NCBI GenBank assembly: GCA_017745235.1
Contig: JAGHZU010000001.1
Coordinates: 62,001 to 126,000, forward strand
Direction: 5' to 3'
Length of the DNA: 64,000 nucleotides
DNA from: Caulobacter sp.
GTDB taxonomy: Bacteria > Pseudomonadota > Alphaproteobacteria > Caulobacterales > Caulobacteraceae
Under the pieces are notes generated by a model that did no database searches, was not told the origin of the DNA, and saw only the letters and a program-made list of their open reading frames with translations. Each line of letters starts with the position of its first letter. The first letter of the stretch is position 1. Both the position numbers and the translations under genes were made by a program. Shown here in pieces: positions 9,457 through 19,835 of this stretch.

Positions 9457-10785
9457 CTAGAGGACAAGGCTCAGCCCCAGCACGCAGACGAGGCCGACCA
9501 CGCCCACGACGCTTTCCATCACCGTCCAGGACAGCAGCGTCTCCTTGAGGCTGAGGTTGAAGTACTCCTTGAACAGCCAGAAGCCAGGGTCGTTGACGTG
9601 GGAGAACATCAGGCTGCCCGCGCCGATCGCCAGCACCATCAGGTTGGGATCGACATGGCCCGAGGCCACGACAGGCGCCAGCAGGCCCGCCGCCGTCAGG
9701 CCCGCGATGGTGGCCGAACCCAGGGCCACGCGGATGACCATGGCGATCAGCCAGCCCAGCACCAGCGGATGCAGCGGCAAGGCGCCCAGCCAGCCGCCGA
9801 TGGCATCGCTGACGCCGCTGTCCACGAAGACCTGCTTGAGCGCCCCGGCCCCCGCCAGGATCAGCAGGATCGAGGCCACGTCCTTCAGGGAGTCGCCGTA
9901 GCGCTGCATCTGGGCCTGGAACGGGACCCCGCGCAGGACCCCCAGGCTGAGGGTGGCGTAGATCAGGCAGATCGTCAGCACCACGGCCGGCTGGCCGACG
10001 AAGGCCACGACGTCGCGAACCGGCGACGGCTTCAGGACCGTGGTCAGGATGGTGGTGGCCGCGATCAGCGCCACCGGCGCCAGGGCGGTCACGAAGCTGT
10101 TGAGCGCGCCGGGCGGATCGGCCTCCTCCACGGGGGCCGCGGCGAAGGGCGAGTCCGGCGACGGGCCGCCGGCCGGCAGCAGGCGCGCGCGCGACAGGGC
10201 CAGGGTCAGCAGCGGGCCGCCCACCAGCAGGGCGGCTACGGCGGCGACCAGGCCGTAGCCCAGGGTCAGGCCCGTGCTGGCGCCGAACAGCGAGACCAGG
10301 GCGGCGGGCGAGGGGTGCGGCGGCAGGTAGCCGTGGGCCACCGACAGACCGCACAGCAGCGGCAGGCCCACATAGACCGGCGGCAGGGCGGCGCGGTTGG
10401 CCACCGAGAAGATCAGCGGGATCATGACCACGAAGCCCACGCTGTAGAACAGTGGGATCCCCACGATCAGGCCGGTGACGGCCATGGCCAGGACGATCAG
10501 GGACAGCCCCACCCAGCCGATCAGGGTGCGGGCGATGGTCTGGGCCGCGCCGCTGTCGGCGATGGCCCGGCCGAACATGGCCCCCAGGCAGATGATGGCG
10601 GTCAGGCCGCCCAGCATGTCGCCCACGCCGCGTTCCAGCGACTTGGCGATCTTGTCCAGCGGCATGCCGAAGGCCAGGGCCCCGGCCAGGGAGACGACCA
10701 GGAAGGCCAGGAACGGCGGAACCTTGCCCCAGGCGATCAGCACGACCAGCAGCGCGATCAGCGCGACAACGGCGAACACCATCAT
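9457..10785 (-). CDS. GntP-family permease (gluconate / D-serine type symporter)
   Basis: This 442-residue membrane protein has about twelve hydrophobic helices and the N-terminal family pattern (PFLAFLVVSLAGALAFGMPLDKI, GVGDMLGGLTAIICLGAMFG). The segment LPPHPSPAALVSLFGAS is characteristic of GntP members. The family imports gluconate or related sugar acids with protons, but E. coli DsdX of the same family imports D-serine. Because the divergent operon at 15.7-18.9 kb encodes D-amino-acid catabolic enzymes, a D-amino-acid substrate is plausible; this is inference. A terminator-like hairpin separates it from the TonB receptor upstream. Confidence 0.9.
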   Translation of the reverse strand: MMVFAVVALIALLVVLIAWGKVPPFLAFLVVSLAGALAFGMPLDKIAKSLERGVGDMLGGLTAIICLGAMFGRAIADSGAAQTIARTLIGWVGLSLIVLAMAVTGLIVGIPLFYSVGFVVMIPLIFSVANRAALPPVYVGLPLLCGLSVAHGYLPPHPSPAALVSLFGASTGLTLGYGLVAAVAALLVGGPLLTLALSRARLLPAGGPSPDSPFAAAPVEEADPPGALNSFVTALAPVALIAATTILTTVLKPSPVRDVVAFVGQPAVVLTICLIYATLSLGVLRGVPFQAQMQRYGDSLKDVASILLILAGAGALKQVFVDSGVSDAIGGWLGALPLHPLVLGWLIAMVIRVALGSATIAGLTAAGLLAPVVASGHVDPNLMVLAIGAGSLMFSHVNDPGFWLFKEYFNLSLKETLLSWTVMESVVGVVGLVCVLGLSLVL

Positions 10786-10844
10786 GACCGGCCAGCCTCG
10801 ATTGCGCGGGGAAATCCCCCGGTCCCGGAGCGGAAGAAAAGAGT

Positions 10845-10888
10845 GATTCCCCGGCGCCGTCGGGTGCGACCTCGGGCGCCGGGGAATC
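10845..10888 (-). terminator. Rho-independent terminator after the TonB receptor gene
   Basis: Perfect 14-base arms (GATTCCCCGGCGCC at 10845-10858 and its complement at 10875-10888) enclose a 16-base loop. Read on the minus strand, the hairpin is followed by ACTCTTTTCTT, a U-rich tail. It lies between the TonB receptor stop (11013) and the GntP start (10785), so it would let the receptor be expressed at a different level from the permease-hydrolase genes. Confidence 0.75.
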
Positions 10889-10928
10889 GAAAGCCCGTCA
10901 GGCAGGGGGGACCGCCGGGGGCAGGCGC

Positions 10929-10969
10929 GGCCGTGACGTCGCCGGGGAGGAGAAGGCTACGTCACGGCC
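10929..10969 (-). repeat. Second intergenic hairpin, 11-base arms
   Basis: Arms GGCCGTGACGT (10929-10939) and ACGTCACGGCC (10959-10969) are perfect complements around a 19-base loop, extendable by one pair. It directly follows the TonB receptor stop on the minus strand but lacks a good U-tract, so it may act in mRNA 3' end stabilisation alongside the terminator at 10845-10888. Confidence 0.55.
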
Positions 10970-11012
10970 GTTTCGGGCGCGCTCGCAGAAACGCGCCCGG
11001 ATCGGAGAGGAC

Positions 11013-13940
<2,928 letters not shown>

Positions 13941-14594
13941 AGTTCCTACCCCCTTGCTTGAGGAGACCGCGCCTGGGCGCCTGCAAGCGCTCTCTGGGCC
14001 GACTCCAATAGGTGTTCTCTACTTTCCGAAGAACGCCTTGCGCCGTTTTATATTTATCTAATCGGCATCGGCTTCCGGTACATTGGCCCGGACCGAACTT
14101 CAGATCTCAAATGCCGCCCCTCGACGGGACCCCAAAAGGATTGTCACAGGCCTCAAAGAACGTCAATCACAAAACATTCATTTATGTAGCAATCATAAAA
14201 ATTGCACTACAAGCGCGCCATAGTCGACAATTTCCTATAAATTCCAACAACATAATCGCTGCCTGAGAATATGGCGCCGCCAACGACACCGCCATATAGG
14301 CCGCGCGCGCCCGCGTGAAGCATGCCGGAAGGGAAACCGTTCCGAGAACGATTCTCAAAGCTCAGAAACAGAAAACACGCCTTCCATCGACCTGAAATAC
14401 AGGTTGTCGCAAGTCATTCGCCACATAGAGGCGAGTTCTATACACGTGGGACGCGACCCGCCCATCTCGATGGCGCGACAACGGAAGCAAAGCGATCATT
14501 TTCGACAGGTCCGGAGCTCCATCGATCTTCGGCATCGGGGAACTCGAACGATCATCCAGGCCCGCCATTCCGAGCCGCCGGGGATGTCGTCGGT
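13941..14594 (+). promoter_or_regulatory. 650-base regulatory gap upstream of the TonB receptor
   Basis: No convincing gene is seen here. The gap is strikingly AT-rich in 14040-14260 compared with both neighbours. It holds an inverted repeat with TGTAG at 14185-14189 and CTACA at 14207-14211, with nested GCAAT/ATTGC arms, and another perfect repeat GAGAA-CGA-TTCTC at 14344-14356. It should carry the minus-strand promoter and operators of the TonB receptor; the RpiR-type gene lies just upstream and is the nearest candidate regulator. Confidence 0.5.
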
Positions 14595-15548
14595 CTAGTC
14601 GCCGATCGGCTGCTGCGGAGCGATGCCATGTAGCCAGGCGACGCTGCCCCGCGCGCGACGCAGCATCAGGTGGGCCCGCTCGCCCAGGGACGAGGCCACC
14701 GCATAGGCCAGCCGGTCGATGACGAACAGCTGCGCGAAGCGCATGGGGTTGGGCTGGAACTCCTCCACCCCCGAGGGCGACAGGCCCACGTGCAGGCAGA
14801 TGTCGGCGTCCCGGCCCAGCGGGGAGTCGGCGTCGGTGATCGCCACGCAGACGGCCTTGTAGTACTTGGCCAGCTCCATGCTTTCCTGCAGTTCGCGCGG
14901 CCGGCCGGTCGAGGACAGGAACACGGCCACGTCGCCGGGCGACAGGATCGCCGCCGACATGCGCTGGGCGTAGCCGTCGGTGAAGGCCATGGCCGGCACG
15001 TCCAGGCGGAACAGGCGGTTGTGGATCTCGGTGGCGAGGGCCGCCGAGCTGCCGCCGATCCCGTAGATGACCACGCGGCCAGCCTTGGCGATGGCGGCGG
15101 CGGCGGCCTGCAAGTCCTTTTCGTTCAAGGAATCCCTGGTCTGGGTCAGGGCGCCGATGATGGTGTCGAACAGGCGGTCGGCGACGCCCTCGCCACCGCC
15201 AGCCTCGCCGACGGGCCGCGCCTCGCCGGCGCTGGCGGCCGGCCGCGCCACGCGCTCGCGCTGGTCGGCCTGGGCCTGGGCCAGGGCCAGTTCCTGGATC
15301 AGGCGGAACTTCAGGTCCTTGAAGCCCTCGCAGCCCACGGTGCGGCAGAAGCGCAGGACCGTGGGCTCGCTGACGCCCAGGTCGGCGGCGACCGAGCGGA
15401 CGCTGGAGCGCACGAAGTCATTGGGCGACTTCAGGATCAGCTTGGCGATCTTGAGATCGGAGCGCGTCATCGACTCCATCATCGCCTCGAGACGCGGAAG
15501 GATGTCGCCGCCTTCGGCCGGACTGTCAGACTGACCCATTCGCCCCAT
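14595..15548 (-). CDS. MurR/RpiR-family transcriptional regulator
   Basis: This regulator of about 317 residues has an N-terminal RpiR helix-turn-helix (SVAADLGVSEPTVLRFCRTVGCEGFKDLK) and a C-terminal SIS sugar-phosphate binding domain (VVIYGIGGSSAALATEIHNRL; FLSSTGRPRELQESMELAK). RpiR proteins respond to phosphosugars; MurR in E. coli senses N-acetylmuramate-6-phosphate. Several in-frame starts are possible (15563, 15548, 15539); 15548 is a compromise. It is divergent from the RidA operon and next to the TonB receptor and GntP genes, so it probably controls both sides. Direct and inverted repeats in the divergent gap are candidate operators. Confidence 0.88.
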   Translation of the reverse strand: MGRMGQSDSPAEGGDILPRLEAMMESMTRSDLKIAKLILKSPNDFVRSSVRSVAADLGVSEPTVLRFCRTVGCEGFKDLKFRLIQELALAQAQADQRERVARPAASAGEARPVGEAGGGEGVADRLFDTIIGALTQTRDSLNEKDLQAAAAAIAKAGRVVIYGIGGSSAALATEIHNRLFRLDVPAMAFTDGYAQRMSAAILSPGDVAVFLSSTGRPRELQESMELAKYYKAVCVAITDADSPLGRDADICLHVGLSPSGVEEFQPNPMRFAQLFVIDRLAYAVASSLGERAHLMLRRARGSVAWLHGIAPQQPIGD

Positions 15549-15667
15549 CCCCTTCCCGACCATCGCGCCCCGCCGTCGTGCCTGACCAAGGCTCTCACCC
15601 GGCCGGGGAACGATGAATACTGACAACGATGTCGCGTCGCAATCAACGCCAGCGCAATACCATCACC

Positions 15668-15709
15668 CGAAATGATAGTTTCGCTACATTTTCGTTGACA
15701 GCGCTACAT
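15668..15709 (+). promoter_or_regulatory. Candidate operator cluster in the rpiR/ridA divergent gap
   Basis: Two signals overlap here. CGAAA-N6-TTTCG is a perfect inverted repeat at 15668-15683. CGCTACAT occurs twice, at 15682-15689 and 15702-15709, exactly 20 bases (about two helical turns) apart. The second copy lies in TGACAGCGCTACAT, which also resembles a LacI-type operator. The site is about 50-90 bases before the RidA start, where a repressor would act. Binding by the adjacent RpiR-type regulator is inference. Confidence 0.5.
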
Positions 15710-15759
15710 CCGACATGGCTCCTGCGACAGGAACTCGACCCTGAGTCAGGAGATTTTTC

Positions 15760-16149
15760 GTGTCCATCCAGCGTATCGGCGCGGCGACCACCGGCACCGG
15801 CGGTCAGTCCCTTCCCTTCTGCCAGGCCACGGTCGCCAACGGCTTCGTCTTCGTCTCGGGCCAGGTGCCGATGGACGAGAACGGCGAAGTGGTCGACGGC
15901 GGCGTCGTGCCCCAGACCCACAAGGTCATCCAGAACATCATCGCCATCCTGGCCAAGGCTGGCTGCACCCTGGACGACGTGGTCAAGGCCAATGTCTGGC
16001 TGGACGACGCGCGCGACTTCCACGCCTTCAACCGCGTCTACAACACCTATTTCGGCAAGGCCCTGCCGGCCCGCGCCTGCGTGCAGTCGCAGATGATGAT
16101 CGACTGCAAGGTCGAGATCGAGGTCATCGCCCTGGCGCCGAAGGGCTGA
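15760..16149 (+). CDS. RidA-family enamine/imine deaminase
   Basis: This 129-residue protein is of the RidA/YjgF family, which hydrolyses reactive enamine and imine intermediates formed by PLP-dependent dehydratases. It starts at GTG 15760 after a CAGGAG ribosome site. Typical family blocks are FVFVSGQVPMDENGE, QTHKVIQNIIAILAKAGCTLDDVVKANVWL and the C-terminal ACVQSQMMIDCKVEIEVIA. The conserved substrate-binding Arg in the C-terminal block is present (PARACVQ). It heads an operon with a PLP D-amino-acid dehydratase-like enzyme, whose reaction would generate exactly the enamines RidA removes, so the pairing makes chemical sense. Confidence 0.93.
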   Translation: MSIQRIGAATTGTGGQSLPFCQATVANGFVFVSGQVPMDENGEVVDGGVVPQTHKVIQNIIAILAKAGCTLDDVVKANVWLDDARDFHAFNRVYNTYFGKALPARACVQSQMMIDCKVEIEVIALAPKG

Positions 16150-16151
16150 CG

Positions 16152-17423
16152 ATGACGCCGCCCGACCTCGACGGCCTGGAACTGGCGCCCGGAACCAAGG
16201 CGATCCCGCTGGACGGCTCGGTGCGCAGGCTGGGCGACCTGGCCGGGCGCGGCCTGAGCCTGCTGGGCGGCGACATCCCCATGCCGGCCGCCGTGCTCAG
16301 GCGCGCGGCGATCGACAACAACCTGGCCGTCATGCAGGCCTATGTGGACCAGGCCGGGACCAAGCTGGCCCCGCACGCCAAGACCACCATGTGCCCGCAG
16401 ATCCTGGCCCGCCAGATCCAGGGCGGCGCCTGGGGCCTGTCGGCGGCGACCATGACCCAGCTGAAGCTGTGCCACGACCTTGGAGCGCCCCGCGTGATCC
16501 TGGCCAACCAGCTGGTCGGCCGCGCCGAGATCGAGGCCCTCCAGCGCCTGACCGCCGCCGCGCCGGACCGCCCCTGCTACGTGCTGGTCGACAGCGCCGC
16601 GGGCGCGGAGGCGATCTCCGAGATCTTCGCCCGCGCGCCCCAGGCCCCGGCCGCACGCCTGCTGATCGAGCTGGGCATGGCCGACGGCCGCTGCGGCGTG
16701 CGCTCGGCCGACGAGGGCCTGGCCCTGGCGCGGCTGATCGGCGACCTGCCGGGCGTCGAGCTGCACGGGGTCGAGGGCTATGAGGGCCTGGTCTTCACCG
16801 ACCACGCCCGCCAGGACGCCGTGGAGGTGGACGCCTATCTCGACAGCCTGCTGGACCTTTACCGTCGCCTGGCGGAAGCGGACCTTTTCGCTTCGGACGA
16901 GGTGATCCTGACCGCCGGCGGCTCGGCCTATTACGACCTGGTGGCCCAGTCCCTGGCCGGCGGCGCGCCCGGCGCGACGATCGTGCTGCGCAGCGGCTGC
17001 TACGTCACCCACGACAGCGGCTTCTATCGCGAACTGCTGAGCCGGATGAACGCGCGCGGCGCGGCGCCGCGCCTGCAGCCCGCGCTGGAGGTCTGGACCC
17101 GCGTGATCTCGCGCCCCCAGCCCGACATGGCCATCGTCATGATGGGCAAGCGCGACGTCTCGTTCGACCTTCACCTGCCGCTCGCCCGCCGCTGGTATCG
17201 CCCGGGCCTGCACGAGGCGGCCCAGCCGATCGACGGGGTGACCACCGCCAAGCTGGCCGACCAGCACGGCTTCCTGACCGTGGCTGCGGACGCCGACCTG
17301 AAGGTCGGCGACCTGCTGGGCTTCGAGATCTCCCATCCCTGCACCACCTTCGACAAGTGGTCGGTGCTGCTGGAGGTCGACGAATCCTACGCCGTGCTGG
17401 GCGGCCTGAAGACGTTTTTCTGA
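16152..17423 (+). CDS. D-serine dehydratase-like / amino acid deaminase (PLP, alanine racemase fold)
   Basis: This 423-residue enzyme has the fold-type III alanine racemase N-terminal domain and the C-terminal D-serine dehydratase-like domain. The PLP lysine is in the block KLAPHAKTTMCPQI. The metal site typical of D-threonine aldolase / eukaryotic-type D-serine dehydratase is seen in FEISHPCTTFDKW (His and Cys). Family members deaminate D-serine or D-threonine or cleave D-threonine. The gene starts two bases after the RidA stop and is followed closely by the deacylase, so the three form a tight operon for D-amino-acid breakdown. The exact substrate is not determined from sequence. Confidence 0.88.
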   Translation: MTPPDLDGLELAPGTKAIPLDGSVRRLGDLAGRGLSLLGGDIPMPAAVLRRAAIDNNLAVMQAYVDQAGTKLAPHAKTTMCPQILARQIQGGAWGLSAATMTQLKLCHDLGAPRVILANQLVGRAEIEALQRLTAAAPDRPCYVLVDSAAGAEAISEIFARAPQAPAARLLIELGMADGRCGVRSADEGLALARLIGDLPGVELHGVEGYEGLVFTDHARQDAVEVDAYLDSLLDLYRRLAEADLFASDEVILTAGGSAYYDLVAQSLAGGAPGATIVLRSGCYVTHDSGFYRELLSRMNARGAAPRLQPALEVWTRVISRPQPDMAIVMMGKRDVSFDLHLPLARRWYRPGLHEAAQPIDGVTTAKLADQHGFLTVAADADLKVGDLLGFEISHPCTTFDKWSVLLEVDESYAVLGGLKTFF

Positions 17424-17454
17424 GTGACCGCTTTTGAGTGACCCGACGCACGAC

Positions 17455-18900
17455 ATGGCAAGCCACACCCTTACCGCCGACATCGTTCTCCGGGGCGGCC
17501 TGGTCATCGACGGCGACGGCGGTCCCGCCCGCGCGGCCGACGTGGCCCTGGCGGGCGACGCCATCGTCGCCGTCGGCCCCGGCCTAACCGCGCCCGGCGC
17601 GCGCGAGATCGACGTGTCCGGCCTGGTCGTCGCGCCCGGCTTCATCGACGTGCACACCCACGACGACCTGATCTGCATCACCCAGCCCGACATGGTCGCC
17701 AAGATCAGCCAGGGCGTGACGACGGTGATCACCGGAAATTGCGGCATCTCGGCCCCGCTGCTGCGCTTTTCCGAGACGGTCGACGAGCCGTTCAACCTGC
17801 TGGGCGCGCGCGAGGACTTCGCCTACGACACCTTCGCCGCCTACCGTCGCGCCATCGAGGCGGCCGCGCCGCGCGTCAACGTGGCGGCCCTGGTCGGCCA
17901 CTCCACCCTGCGCGTGCTGTGCCTGGACGACATCGAGCGCCCCGCCTCCCCGGCCGAGCGCGAGAAGATGGACGCGCTGCTGCGCGACGCCCTGGCCGAG
18001 GGGGCGCTGGGCCTCAGCTCGGGGGTATTCTACGCCCCCGCCTGGGCCGCCGATGTCGAGGAACTGCAGGCGCTGGCCAAGACCGTGGCCGAGGCCGGCG
18101 GCGTCTACACCGCCCACATCCGCGACGAGCGCGAGGGCATCATCGAGGCCCTGAAGGAGGCCTTCGCCGTGGCCGAGCCCAGCCAGGCGCCGCTGATCCT
18201 GTCGCACCACAAGTGCGCGGGCGTGCGCAACTGGGGCCGGGCGGCCGAGACGCTGGGCCTGATCGACCAGACGCGCCAGCGCCAGCCGGTTCACCTGGAC
18301 TGCTACCCCTACACCGCCGGCTCGACCATCATCCGGCCCGACCTGGCCGACGGCGAGGTCGAGATCCTGGTCAACTGGTCCGAGCCCCATCCCGAGATGG
18401 CCGGCCGCACCCTGGCCTCCATCGCCGAGGCGTGGGGCCTGACCCAGGCGCAGGCCGCCGAACGCCTGATGCCGGGCGGCGCCAGCTACTTCCAGATGGC
18501 CGAGGACGACATGCGCGCCATCCTCAGCCACCCCTGCTGCATGGTCGGCTCCGACGGCCTGCCGCACGACAAGCGCCCGCACCCCCGCCTGTGGGGGGCC
18601 TTCCCCCGCGTGCTGGGCCACTACGCCCGCGACCAGAAGCTGCTGAGCCTGGAAGCCGCCGTGCGCAAGATGACCAGCCTGGCGGCCGACACCTTCGGCT
18701 TGAAGGACCGCGGCCGCGTGGCTCCCGGCCTGAAGGCCGACCTCACCGTCTTCGACCCCGACACCATCATCGACGAGTCGACCTACGAGAACCCCACCCG
18801 CCCGGCCAGCGGCGTGGCCCTAGTGTTCGTCAACGGCGCCCTGGCCTGGCGCGACGGCGCCCCCGAGGGGGAACGGACCGGCCGGTTCCTGCGGCGCTGA
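17455..18900 (+). CDS. N-acyl-D-amino-acid deacylase (D-aminoacylase, amidohydrolase)
   Basis: This enzyme of about 481 residues releases the acyl group from N-acyl-D-amino acids. It shows the amidohydrolase metal motif FIDVHTHDD, the D-aminoacylase block GVTTVITGNCGIS, the metal-lysine/Cys region, TAHIRDE, LSHHKCAG, and the catalytic Asp region MVGSDGLPHDKRPHPR. ATG 17455 fits the family N-terminus (TLTADIVLRGGLVIDGDG); a TTG at 17434 in frame would add seven residues. It is the last gene of the RidA operon: deacylation here, then deamination by the PLP enzyme, gives a 2-oxo acid. N-acetyl-D-amino acids from peptidoglycan or D-amino-acid resistance would be natural substrates. Confidence 0.9.
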   Translation: MASHTLTADIVLRGGLVIDGDGGPARAADVALAGDAIVAVGPGLTAPGAREIDVSGLVVAPGFIDVHTHDDLICITQPDMVAKISQGVTTVITGNCGISAPLLRFSETVDEPFNLLGAREDFAYDTFAAYRRAIEAAAPRVNVAALVGHSTLRVLCLDDIERPASPAEREKMDALLRDALAEGALGLSSGVFYAPAWAADVEELQALAKTVAEAGGVYTAHIRDEREGIIEALKEAFAVAEPSQAPLILSHHKCAGVRNWGRAAETLGLIDQTRQRQPVHLDCYPYTAGSTIIRPDLADGEVEILVNWSEPHPEMAGRTLASIAEAWGLTQAQAAERLMPGGASYFQMAEDDMRAILSHPCCMVGSDGLPHDKRPHPRLWGAFPRVLGHYARDQKLLSLEAAVRKMTSLAADTFGLKDRGRVAPGLKADLTVFDPDTIIDESTYENPTRPASGVALVFVNGALAWRDGAPEGERTGRFLRR

Positions 18901-18936
18901 CCGGCGCGCAAGGCTCCCCGGCGGGACGGACGCGCC

Positions 18937-19386
18937 TCACAAAGCCGGCCGGCGGCCGCCCGAGCGCCAGTCGCGGCGCATGGCCATGAAGGTCAGGGTA
19001 GTGGACCAGCCGATCAGGATCAGCCCCACCAGCGGCTCGACGCTGGCCAGCAGCCGCAGCCCGCCGACGGGATAGAGGTCGCCGACGCTTTGGGTCGTGT
19101 AGGTCTCCAGGGCGAACGAATAGTACTGGAACACGTCGGACGGAGCCCGGCCGACGAAGCGTCCGAAGCACAAGACGTCCGCGCCCAGCCAGAACCCGAC
19201 GGCGAAGAGACCGGCCTCCACCGCGTGGGCGGCCAGGACCCCGAAGATCACCGTGAGCACGCGGACCCGCGAGGCGCCCGGCCGGTCGACCACCCAGGCG
19301 GAAATCCAGCGCAGGGCCTCGTAGTGCACAAGCACGGCCAGGCAACTGACGATCAGGGCCAGCATCAGCCCTTCGGCTAACCTCAT
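18937..19386 (-). CDS. Small two-helix ion-channel-like membrane protein
   Basis: This 149-residue protein has about four hydrophobic segments and resembles the Ion_trans_2 (two-helix potassium channel) fold. A P-loop-like stretch, FALETYTTQSVGDLYPVGG, sits between the last two helices where TxxTVGYGD is expected in potassium channels. The filter is degenerate (SVGDLYP), so selectivity cannot be inferred. It starts at ATG 19386 with a GGAG ribosome site upstream. It is convergent with the deacylase gene and shows no functional link to neighbours. Confidence 0.68.
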   Translation of the reverse strand: MRLAEGLMLALIVSCLAVLVHYEALRWISAWVVDRPGASRVRVLTVIFGVLAAHAVEAGLFAVGFWLGADVLCFGRFVGRAPSDVFQYYSFALETYTTQSVGDLYPVGGLRLLASVEPLVGLILIGWSTTLTFMAMRRDWRSGGRRPAL

Positions 19387-19835
19387 CGGCGCGTCTCCGA
19401 TCCTGGCCCAAGGTCATGAGCGGCGATCGCGGCCGAAACGCGGCCCTGGTGCGGCCGGGGCGTGGGAGGCTCGCCGCCGATCCGGGAACAGAGACCGGAG
19501 GAATCAATATTGGACGTCGATCGGGGGGGCGTTATGAAAGCCGTTCGAGACCGAGCCAGACGCCGACAGCCCTGTCGCCATCGGGGCAAGCAAGCGCATG
19601 GCCGCTTGATGTTCTTGTATTCACGCGGAAATTTTTAGGGCGTTGCCCCGATCTGCTGATTGGCGCATGGGTAGCGCTACCAATCGGGCCCGCCAACCAG
19701 GTTTGCGAGCCCGAAGGACCCCCCCTTGGGGAGCGAGCGACGACCAGGGGCGCGATCTTGGTCGGCGCCGTCGCAAACGGCTTCATCGCCTCCAAGGCCG
19801 CCAGTCCGGCGTGACGCCAGGAGAGAGACCGCCCG
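19387..19835 (+). other. Gap without a clear gene upstream of GH30
   Basis: About 450 bases hold no reading frame with family-like sequence; the open frames seen have shadow-type composition. The stretch includes the LacI-type palindrome at 19670-19681 and should hold the GH30 promoter. Confidence 0.5.
19670..19681. promoter_or_regulatory. LacI-family operator-like palindrome upstream of GH30
   Basis: GGTAGCGCTACC is a perfect 12-base palindrome with the central CG step that LacI-family repressors require, in the context GGGTAGCGCTACCA. Sites of the TGGTAGCGCTACCA type are known from LacI-family sugar regulons in proteobacteria. It lies about 155 bases before the GH30 start. No LacI gene is in the window, so the repressor would be encoded elsewhere. 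Confidence 0.65.

Noticed and set aside
19416..19814. 132-residue plus-strand frame before GH30
   Set aside because: Composition is shadow-like and it contains the LacI-type palindrome; no family pattern is visible.
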